Shown: positions 18,621 to 28,915 of the stretch, piece by piece
Numbering within the stretch: position 1 is the stretch's first letter
How the letters are laid out: each line of letters begins with the position of its first letter
NCBI RefSeq assembly: GCF_026552795.1
Contig: NZ_JANFPI010000002.1
Coordinates: 248,001 to 312,000 of the forward strand
From: Ectorhizobium quercum
GTDB lineage: Bacteria; Pseudomonadota; Alphaproteobacteria; Rhizobiales; Rhizobiaceae
Reading direction: 5' to 3'
DNA: 64,000 bases
Program-made: the position numbers and the translations under genes
Notes under the pieces: model-generated
The model's database searches: none
Seen by the model: the letters and a program-made list of their open reading frames with translations, nothing else
Told to the model about the DNA's origin: nothing

Positions 18621-19462
18621 TGCAGCTCCTCTCTACCTTCCTCGAAGACAATCCCAGGACCATCCTCGTCGAGGTCGTCGAGGTGAAAGGCTCCACCCCG
18701 CGCGAGGCGGGCGCGTGGATGCTCGTCTCCGAAACCGGCCTCCACGGCACCATCGGCGGCGGCGCCTTCGAATATATGGCGATCGACCATGCCCGGGCGC
18801 TTCTGGCCGGCAGGGCGGACGATCTGCGGCGGGACATTCCGCTCGGCCCGGCCATCGGCCAGTGCTGCGGCGGCTTCGTGTCGCTGTCCTTCTCGGTCTT
18901 CGACGCGGCTGCCCGAACCCGCCTCGAAACACGGCTGAAAGCGGAGACGGAAACGCATCCCGCCGTCTTCGTCTTCGGCGCTGGCCATGTCGGCAAGGCG
19001 CTCGCCTCCGCGCTCCTGCCCCTGCCCTTCGCCGTCACGGTCGTCGAGACGCGCCGGGAGGAATTGCAAGGCCTGCCGGAAGGGGTCGCCACCCGGCTTT
19101 CCGCCCTGCCGGAAGCCGAGGCGACGGCCATTCCGCCGGGCGGCGCCGCCATCATCGTCACCCACGACCACGCGCTGGATTTCCTGATCGCCTGGCGTGC
19201 GCTCGCCCGCACCGACCTTTTCTATACCGGCATGATCGGCTCGGCCACCAAACGGGCGACCTTCGCCAGGTGGTTCGTGTCCGAAGGCGGCGAACCGGCA
19301 GCGCTCGACCGCCTCGTCCTGCCGATCGGCGGCAGCGCGGTGCGCGACAAGCGCCCGGCGGTCATCGCGGCTATGGTCGCAGCCGAACTGCTTCGCGCCT
19401 CTGCTTCTCGCGCAGCGGCGTCACCTCTTCCTGCCCTGTCGGCAGAGCGAGATCGCCCTTGA
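18620..19462 (+). CDS. xdhC: XdhC, xanthine dehydrogenase molybdenum-cofactor insertion protein
   Basis: XdhC binds molybdenum cofactor, helps its sulfuration and inserts it into XdhB. The 280-residue protein has the N-terminal XdhC/CoxI motif ILVEVVEVKGSTPREAGAWMLV and IGGGAFEY, then a Rossmann-like C-terminal domain (AVFVFGAGHVGKALASALLPLP, and YTGMIGSATKR). The ATG at 18620 overlaps the xdhB stop (TGATG), so translation is coupled; the longer upstream frame runs through xdhB. The last 92 bases are overlapped on the other strand by a small candidate gene at 19371-19580. Confidence 0.95.
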   Translation: MQLLSTFLEDNPRTILVEVVEVKGSTPREAGAWMLVSETGLHGTIGGGAFEYMAIDHARALLAGRADDLRRDIPLGPAIGQCCGGFVSLSFSVFDAAARTRLETRLKAETETHPAVFVFGAGHVGKALASALLPLPFAVTVVETRREELQGLPEGVATRLSALPEAEATAIPPGGAAIIVTHDHALDFLIAWRALARTDLFYTGMIGSATKRATFARWFVSEGGEPAALDRLVLPIGGSAVRDKRPAVIAAMVAAELLRASASRAAASPLPALSAERDRP

Positions 19463-19580
19463 GCATGGCCGGCACGTCACCGCCGCATTGGCGCCGTTTC
19501 GCCAGCCGCCGCACGGCCCGGCATGAAAATGCGCGCAGGCGCGCCAGCAGCCGCACCGCGCGCGGACTGTCGATGAACAT
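19371..19580 (-). CDS. Small basic protein, antisense overlap with xdhC, divergent from the LysR gene
   Basis: A possible 69-residue protein, Arg-rich in its first half (MFIDSPRAVRLLARLRAFSC, then RAVRRLAKRR), with an Asp/Glu-containing tail. It is reported because AAGGAGAG lies 6 bases before the ATG at 19580, one of the best ribosome binding sites in the window, and because it is divergent from the LysR gene with a nested palindrome between them. Short Arg-rich proteins of the DUF1127 type are often found divergent from GcvA-like LysR genes in rhizobia, but the DUF1127 signature is not clear here. Its 3' part overlaps the end of xdhC by 92 bases, which is unusual. Confidence 0.4.
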   Translation of the reverse strand: MFIDSPRAVRLLARLRAFSCRAVRRLAKRRQCGGDVPAMLKGDLALPTGQEEVTPLREKQRREAVRLRP

Positions 19581-19608
19581 CGTTCTCTCCTTGATCCAGG
19601 CCCAAATC

Positions 19609-19659
19609 CATTGGTTGCCCGAACCGGAAAATGCTTTTTCCTTTCCGGAACATCCAATG
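19609..19659. promoter_or_regulatory. Nested inverted repeats in the LysR divergent promoter region
   Basis: An outer pair CATTGG (19609-19614) and CCAATG (19654-19659) encloses an inner pair CCGGAAA (19624-19630) and TTTCCGG (19642-19648), nearly concentric around 19635. It lies between the start of the small minus-strand ORF (19580) and the LysR ATG (19695), where an autoregulatory LysR site would be expected. A hairpin role is possible, but no T-run follows. Confidence 0.5.
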
Positions 19660-19694
19660 AAAACTGCCGCGCCTTCCATAAAGAGAACTTATCC

Positions 19695-20603
19695 ATGAAG
19701 ATGTCGCGGCAGTTTCCCCTGAACGCATTGAGGGTTTTCGAGGCGACGGCTCGCCATCTCAGTTTCACGAGAGCGGGCGAAGAACTCGGCATGACGCAGA
19801 CCGCCGTCAGCTATCAGATCAGGCTGCTGGAGGAGAACGTCGGCAAACCGCTTTTCGAAAGGCGCCCGCGCCAGATCGCCCTCACCGAGACCGGCGAGCG
19901 GCTTTTCCCGCGGGTTGCGGAGGCTTTCGGCCTGCTGACCGAGGCGGTCCGCTCCGCACGCCGTACCGCCGACGAGACGCTGGAAATCCATTCCGTGCCG
20001 ACATTCGCCGCGCAATGGCTGGCGCGCCATCTCGGCGGCTTCCAGTTGCAGCATCCCGATATCGCCGTCCGGCTGCTGCGGGCGGTCGACGAAAAGGATT
20101 TCGATCGCGAAACCGCCGATGTCGCGATCCGTATCGGAACGGGAAACTGGCCGGGACTCGTCTGCCATCCGATCCTGCGGCTTCGCTACGCACCGATGCT
20201 CAGTCCGGAACTTGCGGCCAGCGTCGGAGGGATCAGCCAGCTTTCCGACCTGCTGGCATTGCCCTGCATCAGTTCGACGGCCGCCTGCTGGAGGTCCTGG
20301 TTCAGCGCGGCCGGCGTCGATGCGTCCGGACACAGCTTTCCGAAGCTGGACGCCTTCGGCGCTCTGGACATGGAGGCCAATGCTGCTATTGCCGGTCATG
20401 GCGTGGCGATGCTGAGTCCGTTCTACGTTCAGGACGAACTCGATTCCGGCCGCCTCATCCAGCCTTTCGACCTGTTTCTGGAAAAGGAAAGCATCTACTG
20501 GCTGGTCTACCCGCGAAGCCGGCGCAACACCTACAAGATCAAGGCTTTCCGGCAATGGATCACCGACATGCTGCCGCCCTTCGAACCGGACGGACAGACA
20601 TGA
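19695..20603 (+). CDS. LysR family regulator (GcvA-like)
   Basis: A 302-residue LysR-type transcription factor. The N-terminal winged helix-turn-helix reads LNALRVFEATARHLSFTRAGEELGMTQTAVSYQIRLLEENVGKPLF, the GcvA/AmpR-like variant, followed by the periplasmic-binding-protein-like effector domain from about residue 90. The ATG at 19695 is preferred; an in-frame ATG at 19701 would remove two residues. The gene lies between xdhC and puuD on the same strand, so control of the purine genes is plausible, but GcvA-like regulators act on many targets. Its operator may be the nested palindrome upstream. Confidence 0.88.
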   Translation: MKMSRQFPLNALRVFEATARHLSFTRAGEELGMTQTAVSYQIRLLEENVGKPLFERRPRQIALTETGERLFPRVAEAFGLLTEAVRSARRTADETLEIHSVPTFAAQWLARHLGGFQLQHPDIAVRLLRAVDEKDFDRETADVAIRIGTGNWPGLVCHPILRLRYAPMLSPELAASVGGISQLSDLLALPCISSTAACWRSWFSAAGVDASGHSFPKLDAFGALDMEANAAIAGHGVAMLSPFYVQDELDSGRLIQPFDLFLEKESIYWLVYPRSRRNTYKIKAFRQWITDMLPPFEPDGQT

Positions 20604-20714
20604 TGCCGGGCGCCGCGCGGCCTTGGGGGCGAGGCTCCGGAATGCTCGTGAAGAACTTTCCTTACCGCGGTTCTTTCGCAAGATCGCGGGGCAGACACCA
20701 AGAAGGGGAACCGA

Positions 20715-21958
20715 ATGTTTGACTATCCCATCCTCTGGGAATGGCTGTCCTTCGCCGTCCGCTGGCTGCATGTCATCACGGCCATCGCGTGGATCGGCTC
20801 GTCGTTCTATTTCATCGCGCTCGATCTCGGCCTCACGAAGCGCCCGCACCTGCCCTCCGGCGTGCATGGCGAGGAATGGCAGGTTCACGGCGGCGGCTTC
20901 TACCATATCCAGAAATATCTGGTCGCGCCGGCCTCGATGCCGGACCACCTGATCTGGTTCAAATGGGAAAGTTACGTCACCTGGCTGTCGGGCGCCGCGC
21001 TACTGGCCATCGTCTATTACGCCGGGGCGGACCTCTTCCTGATCGACACGGACGTGATGGAACTGGCGGGCTGGCAGGCGATCCTCATTTCCATCGTTTC
21101 GCTGACCATCGGCTGGATCGCCTACGACCTGCTCTGCAAGTCGCCGCTGGGCAGGAACACCCGCGGCCTGATGATCCTGCTCTATCTGGTGCTGGTCATC
21201 ATGGCCTTCGCCTATACGCAGGTCTTTTCCGGCCGCGCCACCTTCCTGCATCTCGGCGCCTTCACGGCGACGATCATGACGGCCAACGTGTTCTTCGTCA
21301 TCATTCCCAACCAGAAGATCGTCGTCGCCGATCTCAAGGCCGGCAGGACGCCGGACCCGAAGCTTGGCGCACAGGCCAAGCAACGCTCGCTGCACAACAA
21401 CTACCTGACGCTGCCGGTCATCTTCTTCATGCTGTCGAACCACTATCCGATGGCCTTCGCCACGGCGTGGAACTGGGCCATCGCGGCGCTGGTCTTCCTG
21501 CTCGGCGTCACCATCCGCCACTGGTTCAACACCACCCATGCCCGCAAAGGCAAGCCGTACTGGACCTGGGGCGCGACCGCCGCGATCTTCGCCGCCATCG
21601 TCTGGCTCTCGACGCTCGGCAACGGCGCGCCGGTGGCCGAGGATGAAGAAGCGGCCGCCCCCGCGCCGGCCTATGCCCGTTTCGCCGACGATCCGCATTT
21701 CGAGGAGGTGCGCGATCTCGTCCAGTCGCGCTGTTCGATGTGCCACGCGCGGGAGCCGGCCTGGGAGGGCATCATCCACGCGCCCAAGGCGGTGAAGCTC
21801 GAAACCGACGCGGAAATCGCCCGCCACGCCCGCGAGATCTATTTGCAGGCGGGCATCAGCCGGGCGATGCCGCCCGGCAACGTCACCTACCTGACAGCGG
21901 AAGACAGGGCGCTGCTGACAGCCTGGTATGAAAGCGCCCTTTCCCGAAAGACCACGCA

Positions 21959-21962
<4 letters not shown>
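20715..21962 (+). CDS. puuD: Membrane urate hydroxylase PuuD with C-terminal cytochrome c domain
   Basis: PuuD oxidises urate to 5-hydroxyisourate at the inner membrane, passing electrons to a fused cytochrome c instead of to O2 as soluble uricase does. The 415-residue protein starts with FDYPILWEWLSFAVRWLHVITAIAWIGSSF, has about eight or nine helices, and ends in a periplasmic cytochrome c domain with the haem site CSMCH (Cys340-His344) and a likely axial Met in AMPPGN. AGAAGGGGAAC precedes the ATG. guaD starts in an ATGA overlap at its stop. It fills the step between XdhAB and UraH; no soluble uricase gene is seen in the window. Confidence 0.93.
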
Positions 21963-23281
<1,319 letters not shown>

Positions 23282-23337
23282 CGCGCGCCGGCCCGGCGTG
23301 CTAGACCGGGCCACTTTCAACCACCGGAATACCCCTC

Positions 23338-24483
23338 ATGACTGCTTCCCTCGATATCGCCGACCTCAAGGCCCGCGCGAAACGCCGTGTGCCGAAAATG
23401 TTCTTCGACTACGCCGACAGTGGCTCGTACACGCAAAGCACCTATCGGGCGAACGAGGAGGATTTCGGCAGGATCAAGCTGCGCCAGCGCGTGCTGGTGG
23501 ACATGGCGAACCGCTCGCTGAAAACGACGATGGTCGGCCACCCCGTTTCCATGCCGGTCGCACTCGCCCCGACCGGCCTGACGGGCATGCAGCATGCCGA
23601 CGGCGAGATCCTCGCGGCGCAGGCGGCGGAAGAGGCGGGCGTGCCCTTCACCCTGTCGACCATGAGCATCTGCTCCATCGAGGATGTCGCCGCCCACACG
23701 AAATCGCCCTTCTGGTTCCAGCTCTACGTGATGAAGGACCGCGATTTTGTCGGCAGCCTCATCGACCGCGCCCGGGCGGCGGGCTGCTCGGCGCTGGTGC
23801 TGACGCTCGACCTGCAAATCCTCGGCCAGCGCCACAACGACATCCGCAACGGCCTGTCCACACCGCCGAAATTCACTCCGAAGCATATCTGGCAGATGGC
23901 GACCCGGCCCTTCTGGTGCCTCGACATGCTGAAGACGAAGCGCCGTACCTTCGGCAACATCGTCGGCCATGCGAAGAACGTCTCGGACCTCTCCTCGCTC
24001 TCCACCTGGACGGCGGAACAGTTCGACCCGCAGCTTTCGTGGAAGGACGTGGAATGGATCCGGCAGCGCTGGGGCGGCAAGCTGATCCTGAAGGGCGTGC
24101 TCGACGTCGAGGATGCGGAAATGGCGGCGAGGACGGGCGCCGATGCGCTGATCGTCTCCAATCACGGCGGCCGCCAGCTCGACGGCGCGCCCTCCTCCAT
24201 TTCCGCCCTGCCCCGGATCGCCGAAGCGGTCGGCGACCGCATCGAGGTCCATATGGATGGCGGCATCCGCTCCGGCCAGGATGTCCTGAAGGCGCTGGCG
24301 CTCGGCGCGAGGGGCACCTTCATCGGCCGCCCCTTCCTCTACGGCCTCGGCGCCGGCGGACGCGAGGGCGTGAAGCTGGCGCTCGAGATCATCCGCCGGG
24401 AGATGGACACCACGCTCGCCCTCTGCGGCAGGAGGGAGATTTCCGGGGCGACGCGGGAGATCATCGCCGAAAGCCCGTTCTGA
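23338..24483 (+). CDS. lldD: FMN-dependent alpha-hydroxy-acid oxidase/dehydrogenase (LldD-like)
   Basis: A 381-residue FMN enzyme of the L-lactate dehydrogenase/glycolate oxidase family, which oxidises 2-hydroxy acids to 2-oxo acids. Motifs are FFDYADSGSYTQST at the N-terminus, PVALAPTGLTGMQH, the phosphate-binding region LILKGVLDVEDA and the active-site signature SNHGGRQLDGAPSSI, with DGGIRSGQDVLKALALGA after it. The substrate is not decided by sequence. Placement behind guaD and upstream of the allantoin genes makes a link to glyoxylate/glycolate from purine breakdown conceivable, but this is speculative; lactate is the default call. Confidence 0.85.
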   Translation: MTASLDIADLKARAKRRVPKMFFDYADSGSYTQSTYRANEEDFGRIKLRQRVLVDMANRSLKTTMVGHPVSMPVALAPTGLTGMQHADGEILAAQAAEEAGVPFTLSTMSICSIEDVAAHTKSPFWFQLYVMKDRDFVGSLIDRARAAGCSALVLTLDLQILGQRHNDIRNGLSTPPKFTPKHIWQMATRPFWCLDMLKTKRRTFGNIVGHAKNVSDLSSLSTWTAEQFDPQLSWKDVEWIRQRWGGKLILKGVLDVEDAEMAARTGADALIVSNHGGRQLDGAPSSISALPRIAEAVGDRIEVHMDGGIRSGQDVLKALALGARGTFIGRPFLYGLGAGGREGVKLALEIIRREMDTTLALCGRREISGATREIIAESPF

Positions 24484-24591
24484 TCACCGCCGTCTCACGG
24501 ATGTTTGAAGCGGCCGGCCTTCAAAAGCCCCGCGGATACCGACACACTTGCAGGACGTTCTTTCGTTCAACAGGTCGAAGAGGCTGATCCC

Positions 24592-25086
24592 ATGAAACGG
24601 ACCCTGATCGCAGCGGCACTCGCGTTTTCGCCGGTTCTTGCGCTTCCCGGCCCGCCGGCGTTCGCCCAGAACGCCAGCGGATGCGCCGCCACCGAAACGA
24701 TGCGCGGCGGCCGGAACAATTATATCGCCAACGCCCCTGCGGTCGAAAACCTCGGCACCGGCTTCGTCGTGTCGGGAACGGTGCGCGAAGCCGGCACCTG
24801 CGCGCCGCTCGCCAATGTGCGCGTGCAGATCTGGACTGCCACGGAACGCGGCGGCGAGCGCGAGCCGACCAACCGCGGCAGCGTCATGACCGACGCCCAG
24901 GGCAATTTCCGCCTCGAAACCTCGCCCATCGTCCCGCAATTCGGCCAGGCGCACATCCATGTCGCCTTCGACGATCCGGGCTATGAGACGCTCTTCCTGC
25001 GGCCCGTGCTGCAAAGCCGCAACGACACGTCCATCGTCGTCGATTTCAATCTGGCTCCGACCGGCGGCGATGCGCCGAAGAGTTGA
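24592..25086 (+). CDS. Exported intradiol-dioxygenase-like protein
   Basis: A 164-residue protein with a signal peptide (MKRTLIAAALAFSPVLALPG, then PPAFAQ) and a beta-sandwich domain like the C-terminal domain of intradiol ring-cleavage dioxygenases (GTVREAGTCAPLANVRVQIWTA, then TDAQGNFRLETS and HIHVAFDDPGYETLFLRP). The HIH pair could correspond to the iron-binding histidines; the two Tyr ligands of true dioxygenases are not obvious (one Tyr is in NNYIANAP). The ATG at 24592 is chosen because it begins the signal peptide. The next gene, a ferric-reductase-like membrane protein, overlaps its last 17 bases, so the two are likely co-translated. Confidence 0.75.
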   Translation: MKRTLIAAALAFSPVLALPGPPAFAQNASGCAATETMRGGRNNYIANAPAVENLGTGFVVSGTVREAGTCAPLANVRVQIWTATERGGEREPTNRGSVMTDAQGNFRLETSPIVPQFGQAHIHVAFDDPGYETLFLRPVLQSRNDTSIVVDFNLAPTGGDAPKS

Positions 25087-25666
25087 GGCGATCGCCCTGT
25101 GGACGGCGGTCGGCCTCGTCGCCGTCCTGCCCGTCGCCGTGGCGGCGGCAAGCCCCCTGCTGAACGGACGCGACGCGATATGGATCGCCGGCGGCATGGC
25201 CGGCGTCCTTGCGTTGAGCACGCTTTTCCTGCAACCGCTCTTCGTCGCCAACCGCCTGCCCGGAACGCGCGGCAGGACCGGCCTGTCCTGGCATCGCCTG
25301 ACGGGCGCGGTCACACTGCTTCTCGTGATCGCCCATGTCGGCGGCCTCTACATCTACAGCCCGGAGGACATTGCCGACGCCCTGCTGCTCGTCGCGCCCA
25401 CCCCCTTCTCGCTCTATGGCGTGATCGGCCTCGTGGCCCTGCTGCTGACGGCGGCGCTCGCCGCGGGCCGCCGCCGGCTGCGCCTTGCGCCCGCCCTGTG
25501 GCGCGCGCTTCACATGCTCCTCGCCGCCACGGCCACCATTGCCGGGATCGTCCATGCGTGGATGATCGAGGGTGCGATGGGAGACATGACGAAAGCGATG
25601 ATCTGCGCCGCAGCCCTGCTCGCAACGCTTCTGGCCGTGAAAACCCGGCTGCGACCCAGCCGCTGA
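25070..25666 (+). CDS. Ferric-reductase-like haem membrane protein
   Basis: A 198-residue inner-membrane protein with about six helices. Paired His residues in helices (WHRLTGAVTLLLVIAHVGGLYIY and LHMLLAATATIAGIVHAW) suggest bis-His haem b coordination across the membrane, as in the ferric-reductase/YedZ-MsrQ-like family. The ATG at 25070 lies inside the end of the dioxygenase-like gene. No flavin/NAD domain is present, so electrons would come from another protein or the quinone pool. The conserved-looking pairing with an exported dioxygenase-like protein suggests a two-part redox unit of unknown substrate. Confidence 0.7.
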   Translation: MRRRVEAIALWTAVGLVAVLPVAVAAASPLLNGRDAIWIAGGMAGVLALSTLFLQPLFVANRLPGTRGRTGLSWHRLTGAVTLLLVIAHVGGLYIYSPEDIADALLLVAPTPFSLYGVIGLVALLLTAALAAGRRRLRLAPALWRALHMLLAATATIAGIVHAWMIEGAMGDMTKAMICAAALLATLLAVKTRLRPSR

Positions 25667-25792
25667 GAGCAAACCCGGGAAAAGTCTGAAGCGGTTCTGC
25701 GGCCGGAAATACGTAAAAACAAGCAGTTCGAGCGCTTTCTCGATTCAAGGAATGCGGAAATGCTCAAGGACGATCCCGCCGCACCCGGTCGG

Positions 25793-26533
25793 TCAGCGGA
25801 CCCAGCCCGTTCTCAGCGCGCTCGTCCAGTCCTTCAGGCCCGCAGCTTCCGAAAGCCGTGCCATTGCCTCGTTGTCGTAGCGCACCTGCCGAAAAGCCGG
25901 CTGCCAGCCGCGCGCCGTCTTTTCCACGATGGCGTAGCAGGCGAACAGCGTTCCGGCCTCGGCCTTGTGATACCACGGCTGGTCATAGTCGTAGCCGGGG
26001 CAGCCGACGCTGCCGGGATTGACGAGAAGCCGCCCGCCGGACAGCAGCACGGAGCGGGCGATATGGCTGTGGCCGCAGAGAATGAGCGTCTGCTCGATGC
26101 CCTCGGCCAGCGCCTTGATCTCCTCCAGCGCCTTCAGCCGGAAGGAACCCTCGGGCGTCAGCGCCTCGGTCCAGTAGGTGTTGTCGTCCTGCGGTGTCGC
26201 ATGGCAGAGATAGACCTCATCGCGCCACACCAGACTGAAGGGCAAGGCGCCGATCCAGTCGAGATGCGCCGGCGAAAGCTGCGCGCGGGCCGGTCGCTCC
26301 CAGTCTCCCATCTCCGCGAAGGGCCGGTCGATCAGGGCGCGGTCGTGGTTGCCGCAAACGGTCGGAATGGCGCGTGAAAGCAGGATGTCCGCCGTCCTGC
26401 CCGCCTCCAGCGGCCCGCTGAAACAGTCGCCAAGATTGACGATGTCGGTGATGCCTTGCCGGTCGATGTCGGCAAGGACGGCCTCCAGCGCCGCCGCATT
26501 GCCGTGAACGTCGGCGATGACGGCAAGGCGCAT
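25793..26533 (-). CDS. Metallophosphoesterase (YfcE/MJ0936-type)
   Basis: A 246-residue calcineurin-like phosphoesterase with all metal motifs: DVHGN near residue 8, GDCFSG near 39, GNHDRA near 62 and GHSH near 148, plus NPGSVGCPG. Family members cleave phosphodiesters or phosphomonoesters of small molecules; the substrate is unknown. It is the last gene of the allantoin operon, starting 2 bp after the uraH stop, and so is probably co-expressed with purine catabolism. No step of the known urate-to-urea route needs it. Confidence 0.85.
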   Translation of the reverse strand: MRLAVIADVHGNAAALEAVLADIDRQGITDIVNLGDCFSGPLEAGRTADILLSRAIPTVCGNHDRALIDRPFAEMGDWERPARAQLSPAHLDWIGALPFSLVWRDEVYLCHATPQDDNTYWTEALTPEGSFRLKALEEIKALAEGIEQTLILCGHSHIARSVLLSGGRLLVNPGSVGCPGYDYDQPWYHKAEAGTLFACYAIVEKTARGWQPAFRQVRYDNEAMARLSEAAGLKDWTSALRTGWVR

Positions 26534-26535
26534 GC

Positions 26536-26892
26536 TCAGCTTCCCCGATAGGTGGAATAGCTGAACGGCGATATCAGCAGCGGCACATGGTAGTGCTGCG
26601 TCGTATCGGCGACGCCGAAACGGATCGGGATGGTATCGAGGAAAGGCGGTTCCGGCAGCGCGTGGCCGGCGGCGCGCAGATAATCGCCTGCGTGGAAGAC
26701 CAGTTCGTATTCCCCGACGAGGAAGCTGTCGCCGGACAGGATCGGCCCGCCGTCGACGCGCCCGTCCGCATTGGTCGTCACCGTCTTGAGGACCGCCCGT
26801 CCCTTGCCTTCATGGCGCACCACATCGATGCGCATGCCGGCCGCGGGCCTGCCGAGCGCGGTATCGAGAACATGGGTGGTCACTCCGGTCAT
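26536..26892 (-). CDS. uraH: 5-hydroxyisourate hydrolase
   Basis: UraH hydrolyses 5-hydroxyisourate, the product of PuuD, to OHCU. The 118-residue transthyretin-like protein has [13 protein letters not shown] at the N-terminus (catalytic His) and ends in the family hallmark YRGS, preceded by [19 protein letters not shown]. The ATG at 26892 overlaps the allA stop by 4 bp. It lies fifth in the puuE-uraD-alc-allA-uraH operon. Confidence 0.96.
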   Translation of the reverse strand: MTGVTTHVLDTALGRPAAGMRIDVVRHEGKGRAVLKTVTTNADGRVDGGPILSGDSFLVGEYELVFHAGDYLRAAGHALPEPPFLDTIPIRFGVADTTQHYHVPLLISPFSYSTYRGS

Positions 26893-27392
26893 GGCGTCGG
26901 CTCTCCGATCAGGTAGGGCGTATCGAAAAAATACTCTTCGAGATTGTTGCCCGGCCCGAGACGGTCGACAACCAGAAAATCGCTCACCGCGCCCAGCGTC
27001 ATCAGCGGATGGTGCCAGACGTTCGAGCGATAGTTCACGCCCTGGCCTCCGCTGGCCAGGAAAACGCGCGGAACCGCCGGAATACCGTCCCTGTCCTCGG
27101 AAACGACGACGAGAAACGGCCGGCCGGACAGCGGCGAGAAGCTCTGGCTGCCGAGCGGATGACGCTCCATCATGGTGACGAGATAGGGAAACCGGCGCGG
27201 CTCGCCCCGGAAGATGCTGATGACGACCTCCGCATCCTCGCCATAGGCCTCGACGCGGGCGAGCGCATCGAAACGCCGGGTCGTCCCGCCGTTGATCAGG
27301 CGCATGGAGGCCGGATCGGGGTCGATCACATCGCCGAAGGGGGCGAAGGCTTCGCGGCTCAGCGGTTCGATGGGAAGGAAATCGTCGGCCAT
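26889..27392 (-). CDS. allA: Ureidoglycolate lyase
   Basis: AllA splits ureidoglycolate into glyoxylate and urea, the last step of the allantoin route. The 167-residue cupin-like protein shows [15 protein letters not shown] at the start, [24 protein letters not shown] and the signature [12 protein letters not shown]. The ATG at 27392 is 5 bp after the alc stop on the same strand. Urea released here would be the substrate of the urease encoded near the right end of the window. Confidence 0.95.
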   Translation of the reverse strand: MADDFLPIEPLSREAFAPFGDVIDPDPASMRLINGGTTRRFDALARVEAYGEDAEVVISIFRGEPRRFPYLVTMMERHPLGSQSFSPLSGRPFLVVVSEDRDGIPAVPRVFLASGGQGVNYRSNVWHHPLMTLGAVSDFLVVDRLGPGNNLEEYFFDTPYLIGEPTP

Positions 27393-27397
27393 GACGC

Positions 27398-28417
27398 TCA
27401 CGCCTTGAAGCCGAACAGACGCAGGCGGCTGATGCCGCCATCCGGGAACATGGCGAGGCGCACATGCGTCACCGGCCCGATGTCGCGCACTTCCCCGGCA
27501 TAGTCGTGGATGTGGTCGGCCTTCAGCTTCTGGCGGGGCAGAAGCTCCGGCCAGCCTTCGGACGCGGCGATCTCGTCCGCGCTGAAATAATCGCTGTGGC
27601 CCGGCAGCGAGATGCCGCGGATCTCCGCGCCATCGGGAAAATTGCCCTTGAAGTGGGCGGTGTCGATGACGATGCGCCGGATAAGGCCCGCATGGCCGAG
27701 GCGGATGATCGCCCAGTCGTGGCCCGGTCCGCGGCGGCGGGCGGTTTCCCAGCCGTCGCCCATGTTCACGCCGCGACCGGCGTTCAGGATCAGGTCCGGG
27801 TGGCCGTAATGCGCATCCGACCAGGCGAGCGACTTCGAACCGTTGAAGATATAGGCGAGGTCGATTTCCCGGTCCGCCGGGATCTTCGACCAGTCGACAT
27901 GCGCCGAACCATAGACACGCAGGCGGGCGATGCCGCCATCGGGATAGATATGCAGGCGCAGATGCGTCCATACCTTCGTCTTGTCCGCCACCTCGATGAA
28001 GTGGTGGGCGTTCGGGCCGAGCGGATGCTTCGGCAGGATTTCCGTCCAGTCGCTGGCGTCCGTCGGGTCGCCTTCCTCGAGGAAGCACGCCTCGATGGAG
28101 CAATGCGGCGGATAGTTTCCGGTGAAATGGCTGGTATCGATATCGAAACCGTGGACATAGCCCGGCATGGCGAGGCGGATCACCGCCCAGTCATGGCCCG
28201 GCACGCGCTTGCGGCGGCTTTCCCAGCCGTCCATCCACTTGCCGTTCTCGTCGTATTCACCCGGCAGGAAGACCGCCGGATCGTCCTTCAGCATGCGCGA
28301 CAGCGGCGCGAAGAACTCGTCGGTGGCATAAAGGCCGCGTGCACCGAGGCGCGCCGAGGCCAGGTTGACCGCGCCCTTGGCGAAATCGGGCACGTCAACG
28401 GATTCAACTTCACTCAT
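27398..28417 (-). CDS. alc: Allantoicase
   Basis: Allantoicase hydrolyses allantoate to ureidoglycolate and urea. The 339-residue protein shows the two-repeat structure of the family: [24 protein letters not shown] (about residues 73-97) and [24 protein letters not shown] (about 233-257), each followed by an HF-x-GN(Y/F)P motif. The ATG at 28417 has AGGAG 7 bases upstream, inside the end of uraD; a TTG further up is rejected. Use of Alc rather than the ammonia-releasing AllC means both ureido groups leave as urea. Confidence 0.96.
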   Translation of the reverse strand: MSEVESVDVPDFAKGAVNLASARLGARGLYATDEFFAPLSRMLKDDPAVFLPGEYDENGKWMDGWESRRKRVPGHDWAVIRLAMPGYVHGFDIDTSHFTGNYPPHCSIEACFLEEGDPTDASDWTEILPKHPLGPNAHHFIEVADKTKVWTHLRLHIYPDGGIARLRVYGSAHVDWSKIPADREIDLAYIFNGSKSLAWSDAHYGHPDLILNAGRGVNMGDGWETARRRGPGHDWAIIRLGHAGLIRRIVIDTAHFKGNFPDGAEIRGISLPGHSDYFSADEIAASEGWPELLPRQKLKADHIHDYAGEVRDIGPVTHVRLAMFPDGGISRLRLFGFKA

Positions 28418-28418
28418 C

Positions 28419-28913
28419 TCATTCTCCTGCAAGCAAACTCTTCAGCCTCAGCAGCGCGATCCGCTCGACCTGCGCGCAGGCGGTCGCGAACTCCTCCTCG
28501 CGGCTGTTGCCGATCCGCCGCTCGAAGGCGGCGAGGATATCGTCCTTGTTCAGTCCCTTCACCGCGATGATGAAGGGAAACCCGAATTTCTCAACATAGG
28601 CGGTATTGAGTTCGGTAAAACGTGCGTGTTCGGCGGGCGAAAGCCGGTCCAGCCCTGCGCCTGCCTGCTCGTTGCGGCTGTCTTCCGTCAGTTCGCCGGC
28701 GATCGCCAGCCTGCCAGCCAGATCGGGATGGGCGTTCAGAATGCCGAGCCGCTCCTGCGGCGTCGCGGCGCGGAAGACGGCGACCAGCGCCCGATGCACG
28801 CCCTCAGCCGTCAGCGGCTCGACGATGGTGCCGGCGGCGACGGCACGTTCGGCGATGAAGGGCGAATGTTCGAATACGCCGCCAAAGGTCTCGACGAAAG
28901 CCTTTCCGTCCAT
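28419..28913 (-). CDS. uraD: OHCU decarboxylase
   Basis: UraD decarboxylates 2-oxo-4-hydroxy-4-carboxy-5-ureidoimidazoline to S-allantoin. The 164-residue helical protein has the family motif LNAHPDLAGRLA with the catalytic His, ARFTELNTAYVEKFGFPFIIAVKG and a final segment of Arg and Glu residues typical of the family. It starts 2 bp after the puuE stop and ends 1 bp before the alc ATG, so the operon is very compact here. Confidence 0.95.
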   Translation of the reverse strand: MDGKAFVETFGGVFEHSPFIAERAVAAGTIVEPLTAEGVHRALVAVFRAATPQERLGILNAHPDLAGRLAIAGELTEDSRNEQAGAGLDRLSPAEHARFTELNTAYVEKFGFPFIIAVKGLNKDDILAAFERRIGNSREEEFATACAQVERIALLRLKSLLAGE

Positions 28914-28915
28914 GC

